From Turritopsis dohrnii (Eukaryota > Cnidaria > Hydrozoa > Anthoathecata > Oceaniidae), in the NCBI GenBank assembly GCA_027922465.2, contig BQMF02000054.1:1-64000 (forward strand): a DNA stretch of 64,000 bases, given 5' to 3'. Positions 33,428-43,400 of this stretch are shown here, in pieces; positions within the stretch are counted from its first letter, which is position 1, and each line of letters starts with the position of its first letter. The notes beneath the pieces were generated by a model. The model had not been told where the DNA came from. It saw nothing but the letters and a program-made list of their open reading frames with translations, and searched no databases. The translations under genes were made by a program, and so were the position numbers.

Positions 33428-33744
33428 TTATTGCTGAAAATGTTTTTTCAAAACATCTTTAAGGATCTTATCATGGCATTTCTTTCTAACATCTATTGGA
33501 AGTTCGTTAAAAGTTTTTGCTCCCATATATTTTAATGTTTTTACTCGTGTGTTGTATGCTGTAATAATCGTGAAATAACTCGCAAGTATTCTTGTTGATG
33601 ACATTGTGAACAAAAGAGCGAATTTTCCTTTTCATTATGTGAACAAGATTAATAGCCGGCACATCATGTTCACTTCCATTATCATCCATAAGAAGTTTGA
33701 TATAACGGAAGTGGAATATTCTGATTTTCTTCCCCCATTTGAGA
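33428..33744 (-). pseudogene. LINE reverse transcriptase C-terminal segment
   Basis: Read leftwards from about 33740: NLKWGKKIRIFHF, then LLMDDNGSEHDVPAINLVHI and, after a frame change, KTFNELPIDVRKKCHDKI ending at a stop. The aspartate-rich middle and the final basic helix match the C-terminal part of LINE ORF2 products. It is the downstream half of the gene cut by the Penelope insertion. Confidence 0.65.
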
Positions 33745-35340
33745 TTCTCTATCGTGACACTTTCTGAAATTATTGATATTTTTCTAAGTCAATTGTTCCA
33801 TGAAGCAAATAGTAGGTGTAATGGTTTTTCTAAATGCCAGTTACGTAAGTTATTAGAACTTTCCACCACTGATTCTTTCTTTATGTTTAATGGGAAATAC
33901 TACAAACAAATTGATGGTGTAGCTATGGGCTCGCCCCTTGGACCTACTTTGGCCAATGCATTCTTGTGTTTTCATGAACGTAAGTGGTTAGAGGAGTGTC
34001 CATCTGATAAGCCAATTTACTATAGACGTTATGCTGATGATATTTTTGTAATGTTCACGTTACCCATGTCGATTTATTTCATAACTATATCAACTCTAAA
34101 CACATTAACATCAACTTTACCAAGGAAATAGAACATGAAAAAGTTCTTTCCTTTCTTGATGTTAAGCTGTCTAGATTATTTAATAAGATCATAACCAGTG
34201 TCTATCGCAAACCTACCTTCAATGGTGTTTTTACCAATTTCTCTAGCTTCATTCTGCTTTCTTACAAACACGGCCTAATTTTTTCTTTACTTAATCGTTG
34301 TTATAACATCTGTTCTAGTTATTATAAGTTTCACGAGGAGGGTTCATTTCTCAAGGACATATTTAGGAGAAATTGATACCCCAATAGCATGATTGACTCT
34401 TGCATTAGACGCTTTCTCAGTAAAACTATTCGACCTAAAACTGAGATGGTTTACACAGTCCCTAAGAAAGATGTTCTTCTTGGTCTTCCTTATTTGGGTA
34501 TCACATCGCTTAAGATTAGGACACAATAGTACAACTTATTTCGTGAGAAGTTACCACAATGTAACCTTCGCTTAGTTTTTCGAACCAATGTTAGGCTACA
34601 ATTCTCTTTCGTTTTAAAGATAGATTGCCTAAGTTATTACAATCCGGAGTTGTTTGTTACTAGTGTAGTGGCTGCAATGCTTCTTATTATGGCAAAACCA
34701 AACGCCATTTCAAAGTTCGGATTTGTGAACACCTCGGTATTTCTCACCTTACTGGTAAGAAGAAGTCTATACAACCTAACAGTTATACCTCAGTCTTCGA
34801 ACATTCATTATCTTGTCACATCTCTCCTTCATTCGATGATTTCAAAATTTTGACACGTGATTTCAAACTCACACTGAAGGAGAGTCTCTTAATTAACCGT
34901 GACAAACATATTCTTAATAGGAATTTTCAGTCTATGCCGCTTGAATTATTTTGAATGAATTTGATGATTTCTTTTGATCTGTTCTCATTGTAATTATTTA
35001 TTTTGACACCTTAGTTTACGTCTCTTGATAAACTTTTTCTATAAATTATACCATTAATTAGATTTAAGAATTTAATGAGCCAAATCGTTGAGTTTTTCTT
35101 CAATATCTTATCAAAGAACAAATATTTTGGCAAACATTTTATATTAATGGATACAGCACGAAAAGCTCTTTCTTGCGATATAAAATTCCAAATATTTTAT
35201 AAGACATGTAATGAGATATACGCCTTGAAAGTTGGTCGATAAGACATTTTGATACACACTGTACATTGTAGCAAAAAAAATTTTAATACGTGATCATGGA
35301 GGAAGCACCTCCGAAAGCTTGTAGTAAATGTGAATTATAA
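33745..35340 (+). pseudogene. Penelope-like reverse transcriptase with GIY-YIG domain, decayed
   Basis: The frame from 33739 gives SQLFHEANSRCNGFSKCQLR, then YYKQIDGVAMGSPLGPTLAN and YYRRYADDIFVMF (catalytic YADD, about 34020-34060), a Penelope-type palm. A frameshift follows; FLDVKLSRL and SVYRKPTFNG appear near 34150-34230 in another frame. Near 34670-34760 a GIY-YIG-like tract reads in pieces (MAKPNAISKFGFVNT with shifts). The C-terminal phrase SMPLELF stops near 34954. A hairpin GGAGGAAGCACCTCC followed by GAAAGC lies at about 35299-35318 near the 3' end. At least four frame breaks. It lies opposite to the LINE it interrupts; no target duplication was found. Confidence 0.75.
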
Positions 35341-35344
35341 AAAT

Positions 35345-36920
35345 AAAATGAATATTACACTTGCGTTATATATAACTTCCATTGCACGTCGTTCTAGCGA
35401 ATTTATTCGATTTTGTTGGGTCTGCGTGTAATTTGGTTTCAGCAAACTGCAATATGATAACAGGGGAAGAATGGCAAGGCAGAAAATGTTGTTCGCAGCA
35501 TCAGTGATGAGAAACTGTCGTATTTTGCCAGGAAGCTTCAGTCTGGCTGTTATTTTCTTGTATGTTTTGTCGAAATGACGGTTTATACTTAAAGAGCAGT
35601 CTTACTTATACGTCTTTGTTACGTTGATCCGTTGATCATTAAACTTTACATTCAACTCTTTATTTGTTCTAGCAAAGCGTTGGTGGGTGCCAAATAAAAG
35701 AACTTCCGTTTTACCAGGTTTCAGTTCATTTTCTACAAACCAGCTGGACAGGTTGTTTAAATCGTCATTCAACCAATTTTCAATCGTATAGATATTTTTT
35801 ATCACCACAGTAGATCACAGTGTCGTCAGCGTATTTGATTACTTTGGTGTTCAGATGGTGAACCATGTCATTGAAAAATATAACAAACATTAAGGGTCCA
35901 AGGATGGACCCCTGAGGTACTCCTGTGTATACTGGTTGGACTTCAGACAAAACACCATTGAAACATACACGAAAATGTCGATTAAATAGGTAGTTTCTAA
36001 ACCAATCAAGTTTTTTGTCATGTATACCATAGCTTTCAAGCTTACTGATGAGTTTGTTGTGGCTTATGGTGTCGAATCCCTTGCTGAGATCGATAAAGCA
36101 GGCACCTACTAAATGACCCTTGTCAACATTCATTTTAATATTGTCAACGAGAGAAATAGCAGCAAGCTCAGTCGATTTGCCTCTTTGAAAACCAAATTGG
36201 AATGGTAAAATTAGTTTTCCTTCCTCTAGGAATTCCATAAGTTGTTTGTGAACCTCACGTTCCATGACTTTTGATGTAGCTGAAAGGTCTGGGATCGGCC
36301 GGTAATTTTCAAGATCCATATAACTGCCAGATTTATTAGTTGGAGTTACTTTGGCTAATTTCCAATCTGTTGATATCTCTGCGGTACGGAGTGAGAGATT
36401 GATTATATGTGTTAATGATGGTGCCATCTACAAAGCAGCGTCTTTCAATAGGTTTGGTGGTAAAAGATCCAGTCCACATGCTTTGTTTCGTTGTAGCTTC
36501 TTTAACTGCTATGTAACAGTAATAACAGAAACATGACGAAACTTGAAAGACTTGTAAGTAAAATTCTGACACTTTTTAACGTCTCTCCAAATTTTATTAT
36601 GAAGGGGTAAAAGGGATTTCTTTATTTTGGTCGCGATGGTGGAATAGAAGCGTGCAAAAAATTTCAGATGGCTCACAGGTTACATTATCGTCGATTATGA
36701 AGCTTTTACTGTTGGGCAATTTCTTGCTTCCTTTCCATGGAAAAACGTTCTTTAAGATTTTCCAATACTTGTCAGGAAGGTTTTTATTTTCTTGTAACAG
36801 GTTTTTGAAATAATTCGACTTTGCCTTTCGGAGAGCCTTTTTTTGCCTTTTGTAAGCTGATATATCATTCTCACATTTTGTTTGTCTCATTTTCCTCAAA
36901 AGTTTGTCTTGATCGTTCAT
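35345..36920 (-). pseudogene. LINE reverse transcriptase, frame-broken
   Basis: Begins just after an in-frame TAA that separates it from the endonuclease frame (both share the same frame). First piece 36920-36597: basic linker with YWKILKNVF. After a frame change comes the palm: YRPIPDLSATSKVMEREV, FIDLSKGFDTISHNKL, GVPQGSILGPL and YADDTVIY (about 36330-35810). Another frame change leads to LKPGKTEVLLFGTHQR and, near 35400, INSLERRAMEVIYNAS. Motifs fit the CR1/L2 group. The gene is interrupted near 35345 by the Penelope-like insertion. Confidence 0.8.
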
Positions 36921-36926
36921 TTTAAC

Positions 36927-37928
36927 TTAAACTTCATCAGTTAAATAAGGGCAAGGCTTTCCTTTAATTCGTTTGTTGATAAATGGTGCATGTATTTGAA
37001 AGATTGTAGTAAGTGTGTCCTTGCATAGCTTCCATGCTTGATTTACACACGTAGTATTATGGATTTTGTGAAGTTCAGAATTACGGATGTCATTACACAT
37101 TTCTTGTGGGTTGTAATTTTTATAACCACGGCGCTGGATTGTTCTAGCTTCGAATTTTGTCGCATTGATTTTATATACGCACCCTATCATATCGTGATCT
37201 CCGATCGACATTGGAATAACTGCAGACTTTACTATAGATGACGCCTTTTTGATTAGGATGACGTCAATTAGAGATGATGATTTATGGTGTAAATCGTAAC
37301 GAGTAGCAGATTTTATTACTTGTGATAAACCATACAGCGATAAAATATCCTTTATTTCTTTATGGTCACTATTGACTAAATAGTTTAGGTTCAGATCTCC
37401 AAGGAGAATGAGTTCTTTGTTCTCTTTAATTGCTTTCCATAATGTGTTAGAAAGTAGAACTGTAAAGTTTTTTGCGAGATCCTTTGATGAATCCAGGGGC
37501 TTATAAACTATACATAGTAGCATGTTTTTTGAGTTTTTAATTCGTATTTCGATCCAAATTGATTCGTTTTGATCACTTTCGAAATCATTCCTTCGTATAA
37601 AGTCTAGCTTTTCATTTATATATACTCCAACGCCACCTCCAGATCCAAATTTTCGAGGACGATCAATATATGTGTACCCCGGTATATCAAAAACGTCAAT
37701 GTTTTCAGAAGGTTGTGTATACGTTTCACTTAATGCTAAAATATGTGTTGACGGATTTCCGTACAAAAGCTCTGACACTAATTCAAAATCAGCTAATAAG
37801 CCCCTCACATTTTGATGAAAGATGTATAATCCTTTGCATGAGTGTGTTGAGTTTAGTTCACTTACGTTTCGGTATGATCCAGGGTTGAATTCAACATCTC
37901 CACATAGCATTAGTAATAAATAAAACAA
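36927..37928 (-). CDS. LINE ORF2 N-terminal part: 2A-like motif plus AP endonuclease (333 aa)
   Basis: Starts MFYLLLMLCGDVEFNPGS: a hydrophobic lead followed by a 2A-like motif (DVEFNPG at about 11-17) with the final proline replaced by serine. An apurinic endonuclease domain follows: FHQNVRG (about 37), the catalytic glutamate in LSETYTQP (about 68), GDLNLNYL (about 177) and SIGDHDMIG (about 243). The domain looks complete. The frame ends in a stop (LTDEV) where relatives would run on into the reverse transcriptase, so it is a truncated product of a damaged element. In such LINEs a working 2A separates the upstream protein from the endonuclease. Confidence 0.8.
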   Translation of the reverse strand: MFYLLLMLCGDVEFNPGSYRNVSELNSTHSCKGLYIFHQNVRGLLADFELVSELLYGNPSTHILALSETYTQPSENIDVFDIPGYTYIDRPRKFGSGGGVGVYINEKLDFIRRNDFESDQNESIWIEIRIKNSKNMLLCIVYKPLDSSKDLAKNFTVLLSNTLWKAIKENKELILLGDLNLNYLVNSDHKEIKDILSLYGLSQVIKSATRYDLHHKSSSLIDVILIKKASSIVKSAVIPMSIGDHDMIGCVYKINATKFEARTIQRRGYKNYNPQEMCNDIRNSELHKIHNTTCVNQAWKLCKDTLTTIFQIHAPFINKRIKGKPCPYLTDEV

Positions 37929-38159
37929 ACTTTTCCTATACCACAGACCAAACTTGGTATTATCTGCGTTTCCACAATATCAAAAGTTTATTTTTAACAT
38001 AAAGAAATGATCTAGATTGGAACTGGGACTAGCTATGAATGGATTTTGTGAGTCATTTAATATCAATGTTTTCTTAGTTAGAGATTTCTAGAGATAAATG
38101 TTCATCAACATTTGCTGGTTTTTATCACTATTGTCTGTTACTTAGATGTTGTTTTGCAG

Positions 38160-38222
38160 TCAATGAAAAGTGATGATTGTAATCCAGATCATAAGTCAAC
38201 CAGGTTAACGAAATTTCAATAT
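38160..38222 (+). CDS. Candidate internal exon of an unrecognised host gene
   Basis: TTGTTTTGCAG before and GTAAGTAC after bound a 63-nt block that is open in one frame (21 codons starting SMKSDDCNPDHKST). Its length keeps phase 0, compatible with the block at 38746. No homology recognised. This is a splice-pattern call only; chance cannot be excluded. Confidence 0.4.
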
Positions 38223-38745
38223 GTAAGTACTTTTATTCAATTGAAATTTCATAAGTGTACAACCAGACTAAATTCTGAAAGTTAAAGACGAAATAATTTG
38301 GTTATTTTATTTGTTTATTTCACTTAGCATTAATACTTTCTGATGAAAAGAAGATTGGCGAGCATTTAGAGATGTGGTGTGTATATTGAATTTACGTGAC
38401 CGATTAGGTTTTGCTACCAGTATATAATATATGCCGAAAAAAAATTTTTTAGTTACTTTTCAATTCGCAATTTAAAAGAAAATTTTGATTTGATTTGCGT
38501 GAAGTTAATTGATCAAGTTCAGTTCACTGCGCGATTCGAGTGTTACTTATATATTGCATTGTAAGAATTTAGTATTTTAAAAATATGCTGACACCATTCA
38601 ATTCAAATAAACCGACGAACTCATTGAGGCGGGATGTCTGTACATCGATAAGTAATGCTGATTTATTCAGTTTGATTTTTGAACGTCATTCATTTGTTCA
38701 TTGACATTTACTGATTTTTCGAAATGGCTGTAATTTTGTCACCAG

Positions 38746-38931
38746 GTCCCTTCTTCCTCGACCGTTCCTGTTTCATGCCCTGACAGTACTGGGGCCAAGG
38801 AGATGCTAACTTCGAAAAGGACGTTGCAGATAAATGATGTATTGTCTAAGATAGAATGGTGTGGAAATATTTGTGTCGTGCATAACGTTTTACAACCAGC
38901 CATGCCAAAATTGGGTGCAACAACAACGTAA
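38746..38931 (+). CDS. Candidate 3' terminal exon of the same gene
   Basis: TGTCACCAG precedes an open block of 61 codons (starting VPSSSTVPVSCPDSTGAKEM, ending KLGATTT) that stops with TAA at 38929-38931. A polyadenylation signal AATAAA follows at 39017-39022. The phase agrees with the exon at 38160. An alternative is splicing at GTAAAT (38928), which would make it internal. No domain recognised. Confidence 0.4.
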   Translation, partial: VPSSSTVPVSCPDSTGAKEMLTSKRTLQINDVLSKIEWCGNICVVHNVLQPAMPKLGATTT

Positions 38932-39016
38932 ATGTTTGCATTACGAGTTAAGTTGGTGAATTTGATTTGACAGGATTGTTAAAGTAATTTCTTGATCATT
39001 TATGATCATGAATTGC

Positions 39017-39022
39017 AATAAA
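39017..39022 (+). terminator. Possible polyadenylation signal AATAAA
   Basis: 86 bp past the stop of the candidate terminal exon. AATAAA is frequent by chance in AT-rich DNA. Confidence 0.3.
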
Positions 39023-39515
39023 TTCATTCCAAATTGAAAGTTTGTACGTGTAAGTTAATGAGTTTCCTTTTGTAGTGACATCGTCTGGAAGTCCTGATTC
39101 AGAAACTTGAAAGATCGCTTTTAGCAACGTGAAGCAAAAGAAGAAAAGTATTAGAAACTCCGTTGACGTCAGCCAGTCAGCCACGTAAACAGTTACATCT
39201 ATCACCCCGAGGTACTAGTCATGATTCAATGAATCAAATACAAAAACAGCAGGGTAATTTGGAAGGTAAAGAGACCGAATGGATGCTCGCAAAAGGGTTA
39301 TGAAACATGGATAAAAGCGATCTGAAAGAAAATAAGCGTGTTTAAAATGAAGATAAAAATGTTAAAAGAAAATTTTTCGGAATATCCCTATCACAGATGG
39401 ACTAAAGCTAAGTATCGAAATAAAAGATCAAATAAGTACTGAAAAACAAGACTCTTATATATTCTTATATATTACTTTCCAGTTTAAGATGGAGACAATA
39501 AAAGATTGGGTTCAA

Positions 39516-40295
39516 GATCAGATCCTTCATAAAACGACGGACCTTACTACGGGCCTGACCACGGGCCTGACCACGGGCCTAGCTTCTAGACCTTTGCAAT
39601 GAGTAATTTGCAAGTTATACAGTTAGTTTCCAGTTTCTTTAGTAAGCAGTTGAAGGGATGGGCTCTAGGCCCGTATGAGCACCTGCCTAGGTTCCAGGCT
39701 CTTTTAAATGTGGATAGGTTGACAATCACAGAATTAGCTTCCAGATTCTGTGTGAAAATGGGCCTAGTTTCTAGACTCTTTCTAAAGTGCAAAGGTAGAC
39801 AACCACAGAACTAGCGTCCAGATTCCGTTCTCATAAAAGAGTAGCCTGGGAGCTAGACACGTCTTCAGGCCCGTAGGTCAATCGTCAGGCCCGTCCTTTT
39901 AAGGTTTTGACCGTAGGCTCGTAGCCCGTCCTCTTTTCGACGAAAACTAATTTCTCATTTGAAAAAAATGTCTAAGATAAAACTCGTCAACCCATGGCTC
40001 CCTCTCAGAATTTGACAACCCACGGTTGCCACACTGGCATCTAGAATAAAGTTTTTTGAGAATTTGGACCGAGCTACGGTCCTACGGTCAGATCCTTCAT
40101 AAAACGATAGGCCTCATGACGGGCCTGCGGGCCTAACCACAGAACTAGCTTCTAGATCCTTGCAATGAGTTATTTGCAAGTTATAAGGTTAGTTTCCAGT
40201 CTCTTTAGTCAGAAGTTGAAGGGCTGGGTTCTAGGCCCATATGACCACAGGCCTAGGTTCCAGACTCTTTCAAATGTGGATAGTTGGACAACCAC
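39516..40295. repeat. Degenerate GGCCC-rich tandem repeat, left part
   Basis: A unit of about 570 bp starts near 39516 and again near 40086 (CAGATCCTTCATAAAACGA in both), with many GGGCCTAG/GGCCCGTA phrases such as CTAGGCCCGTATGA. The next unit boundary lies at about 46690 beyond the BEL element. The array ends at the target duplication ACCAC (40291-40295). Confidence 0.75.
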
Positions 40296-40424
40296 TGTGG
40301 GAACGGTGGAGACACGACCGACCACGAGGACTGTATATTGTGAACTAAAAATTATATTTTTAAACCACGCTTATATTCTACAATGGCGTCCTACGGGCGG
40401 CGGAGGCGGCAAATACATTCCACA
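40296..40424 (-). repeat. 3' LTR of the BEL element (129 bp)
   Basis: Written on the plus strand it begins TGTGGGAACGG and ends ATTCCACA. It differs from the right-hand copy at two bases. Confidence 0.95.
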
Positions 40425-40434
40425 CTCCCCCTCT
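40425..40434 (-). promoter_or_regulatory. Polypurine tract of the BEL element
   Basis: CTCCCCCTCT on the plus strand, that is AGAGGGGGAG on the coding strand, directly before the 3' LTR. Confidence 0.8.
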
Positions 40435-40473
40435 AAATAGTGACAAGTCTAAAGTAACCTAGAAAAATATGGG

Positions 40474-43400
40474 TCAAGAAATATTCTTTTCGATAGGACA
40501 TAATAGTTTTGTGGCACGTCTGGTCACGATGACCTTGCCGTTCGAGGTGAGTTTTAAGTCCACACTTCGGACAAGACCGTCCTTTGAACGATTCAAGTTT
40601 CTAACAACGGCAATCTTCCATTGCGACCTCGGTAATTTAGTCTCTTTGATGAGGATTATGTCGCCAACGTTTACACCGCTAACACCGTTCTTTCGTGCAA
40701 TGTACGAGTGTTGTTCTCTCAGGGTTGTTATGTATTCGTGCTGAAATTCGTTCCAAAAGCGTTGAATAAGTTCAGCGATGTTCGACGGAATGTTCGTGAC
40801 TATTTCCTGTTGTAAAACGTTCAATCTGCGTCCATAGATGAGGTGGTTTGGCGTCAATACTGTCGTTTCCAGCTGTGACTGCGAATGTTGATTTGCAACC
40901 GGGCGATCGTTGAGGAGGCTTTCGATTTCCGCCACTACGGTAACAAGTTCATCAAGATCTACTCTCGCTTTAAAGAGTAACTTCCTCAAGAGTCGTTTAA
41001 CAAGTTGTACCATACGTTCATAAAACCCTCCCCACCAGGGCGCAGCAGGGGGGATAAAGGACCAGGCAACACCAGTATCTGTAACAAAGTCACGTAATGA
41101 TTTGATGAACTCTTGGGTCTCTTCACTTTTGAATGTCAAAGCGTTGTCGGAATAAATCTTGGTAGGCATACCTCGTCGGCTGACGTAACGTCGGTATCCT
41201 TTGATGAATGCAGTGCTTGTATTGTCTGTGACAACTTCAAGATGGATGCCTCTCGAAACAGTACAGGTGAAGAGACATATCCACGCTTTCTTCATAAGGA
41301 AAGTTTCTTCAGTTGAGTCACGGAAATAGAGAGGACCCAAATAGTCCAAACCAATGCATTTGAACGGAAAGTCAAAATTGACACGATCAGATGGAAGTGG
41401 TGGTAGATCGGGATAGGCGTAAGGTTTAGCAGCAAAGTATCTGCACAAATAACAGTTCTTAATCAGCTTCTTGACGAAACTTCTGCCTTGTGGTAGCCAA
41501 TACTCCGTCCGTAAAAAAGATAACGTTGACTTGAGTCCTTGGTGTTTACATTTGGTGTGAAAGTCATTTACGATCAATGTAGTGACAGGGTGGTGTCCAA
41601 ACAAAAGTATAGGGTATCGTTCGTTGTATGATAACGCAACAGCATTGTCAAACCGACCCTTACACCGTAGAATCCCTTTTTCATCCAAAAAACAGTTCAG
41701 TTGTCTTTTAACGTTCATGTACTTCTCTTCTTTCTGGAAATTAGTTTGTAATTCCTTTATCCACATGGTTTTGGCTTCATCCAAACAAACAGCAAACAAA
41801 TCAGGTTCTTCTTCAATTGTCTTTTCCAAGGTGTCATAGCCATCCAGGGCACGATGACCATCAAAAGCTTGATCACAACCAGTATCCAATACTTCTTCCA
41901 TTGATTTTGTAACTTTGTTATTTATTTTTTTGTGATTTTCGTTTTTATCATTTTTAATTATTTGAATGTTATCTTCTTTCTTCTTTCTTCTCAAGTTGTA
42001 AGTTTTCCATTGCCGACTTACTTTAAATTCTGCGGCGCTTGGGTTCAAAACATGTTTTGGCCGACTTACAGTAGAGTCTGCGGCTTCAGGTTCAATTTCA
42101 GTAACAAGATTTGTTGGCCGACTTACGGTATAGTCTGCGGCACCAGTTTTACATTCAGTAACACACATGGTTGGCCGACTTACAGTAGAGTCTGCGGCTT
42201 TCAATTTTAATTTCTTTATAAATAACAGAACATATGCTGTCACTTTGATCAATTTTTGGAAATAACTAAATCTTTCAACCTTGAAGGTGGTGGACAATAC
42301 ATCAACAGTATCGTCTTTGTTTTCATTTTTTACTAGTAATGTATTAGTTGTGTTCTTGATTTCCAGTACATCACCAGCAGCAGCGGCAGAGTGCAATACA
42401 CATGGCCATTTATCATCAGGCAGTTTCAGGAAAGCTGGACCCTCAAACCAAATATTTGTTTTCAATTCTAAGGGGGTGGTCCCTCTTGACACAATGTCCG
42501 CGGGATTGTTCTCAGATGACACTAATCTCCAGGATGTAGGCGAAACAAAGCTCAAGATCTTGTCAACTCGGTTCTGAATAAAATTGCTGTATGTTTTAGT
42601 GTTTGTGATCCAAAAATACGCAACAGTACTATCTATCCAGCATGTAGTCGATGAAATGGTACAGTGTGACAAAGCGGTCTCAACAGAATGCACTAGTTCA
42701 GCAAGCGTAACTGCACCCATTAACTCAAGTCTGGGTATAGTTTGTGGCTTGATCGGTGAAACTCTTGATTTCGAAGCGATAAGTGATACATCAACATCCC
42801 CTGATTGTTTGAGAGTTCGCATGTAAATGCAAGCACCATATGCTTTGGTGGAAGCGTCACAGAATCCATGAAGTTGGCGTGATACAACTGGATCATCAGG
42901 CTGGATAGGTGAGTAACGACGGTTGACATAAATAGCAGGTGAATCGAAGAGTGGTAAGTAAAGTAGTGTCCACTGTTCAAGCAGTTCTGCTGATAACGGT
43001 GCGTCCCATTCAACTTTCGACACACAGAGTTTTTGGAAAAAACATTTCCATTTCAGGATAATTGGGTTGAGAAGCCCCAAAGGGTCAACAATAGCGTGCA
43101 AAATGTCACGTTTTGTTGAAGCAGATCGACATTTTTCTGTGATGTTGTGAAAGTTGAAAACGAATTGGTCTTCATGTTTATCCCAAACGATTCCAAGAAC
43201 TTTATTGTTTTCAGGAGCGACGTTGTCAATAACACTTTTATCATCATTGGTCATGCGATAAACTTCTGTTTCGAGATCAGGATCATTGGCTTGAAACTTG
43301 TAGAGGTTGAATGATGCGGCACTGAGATGCTGCTTAGCTTCCAGGAACAATGCTTTTGCTTCTGATGAGGTGTCTGCTCCAGATATGTGATCATCAACAA

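Larger units (their letters stand above)
33217..37980 (-). mobile_element. CR1/L2-like LINE, broken and interrupted
   Basis: Minus-strand order from 37928 leftwards: AP endonuclease, linker, reverse transcriptase, C-terminal segment, 3' UTR and a tail that reads TTTA repeats on the plus strand (33223-33250). A Penelope-like element on the opposite strand interrupts the reverse transcriptase C-terminal region at about 33745-35340. Stops and frameshifts make this copy inactive. The exact 5' end is unclear. Confidence 0.85.
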
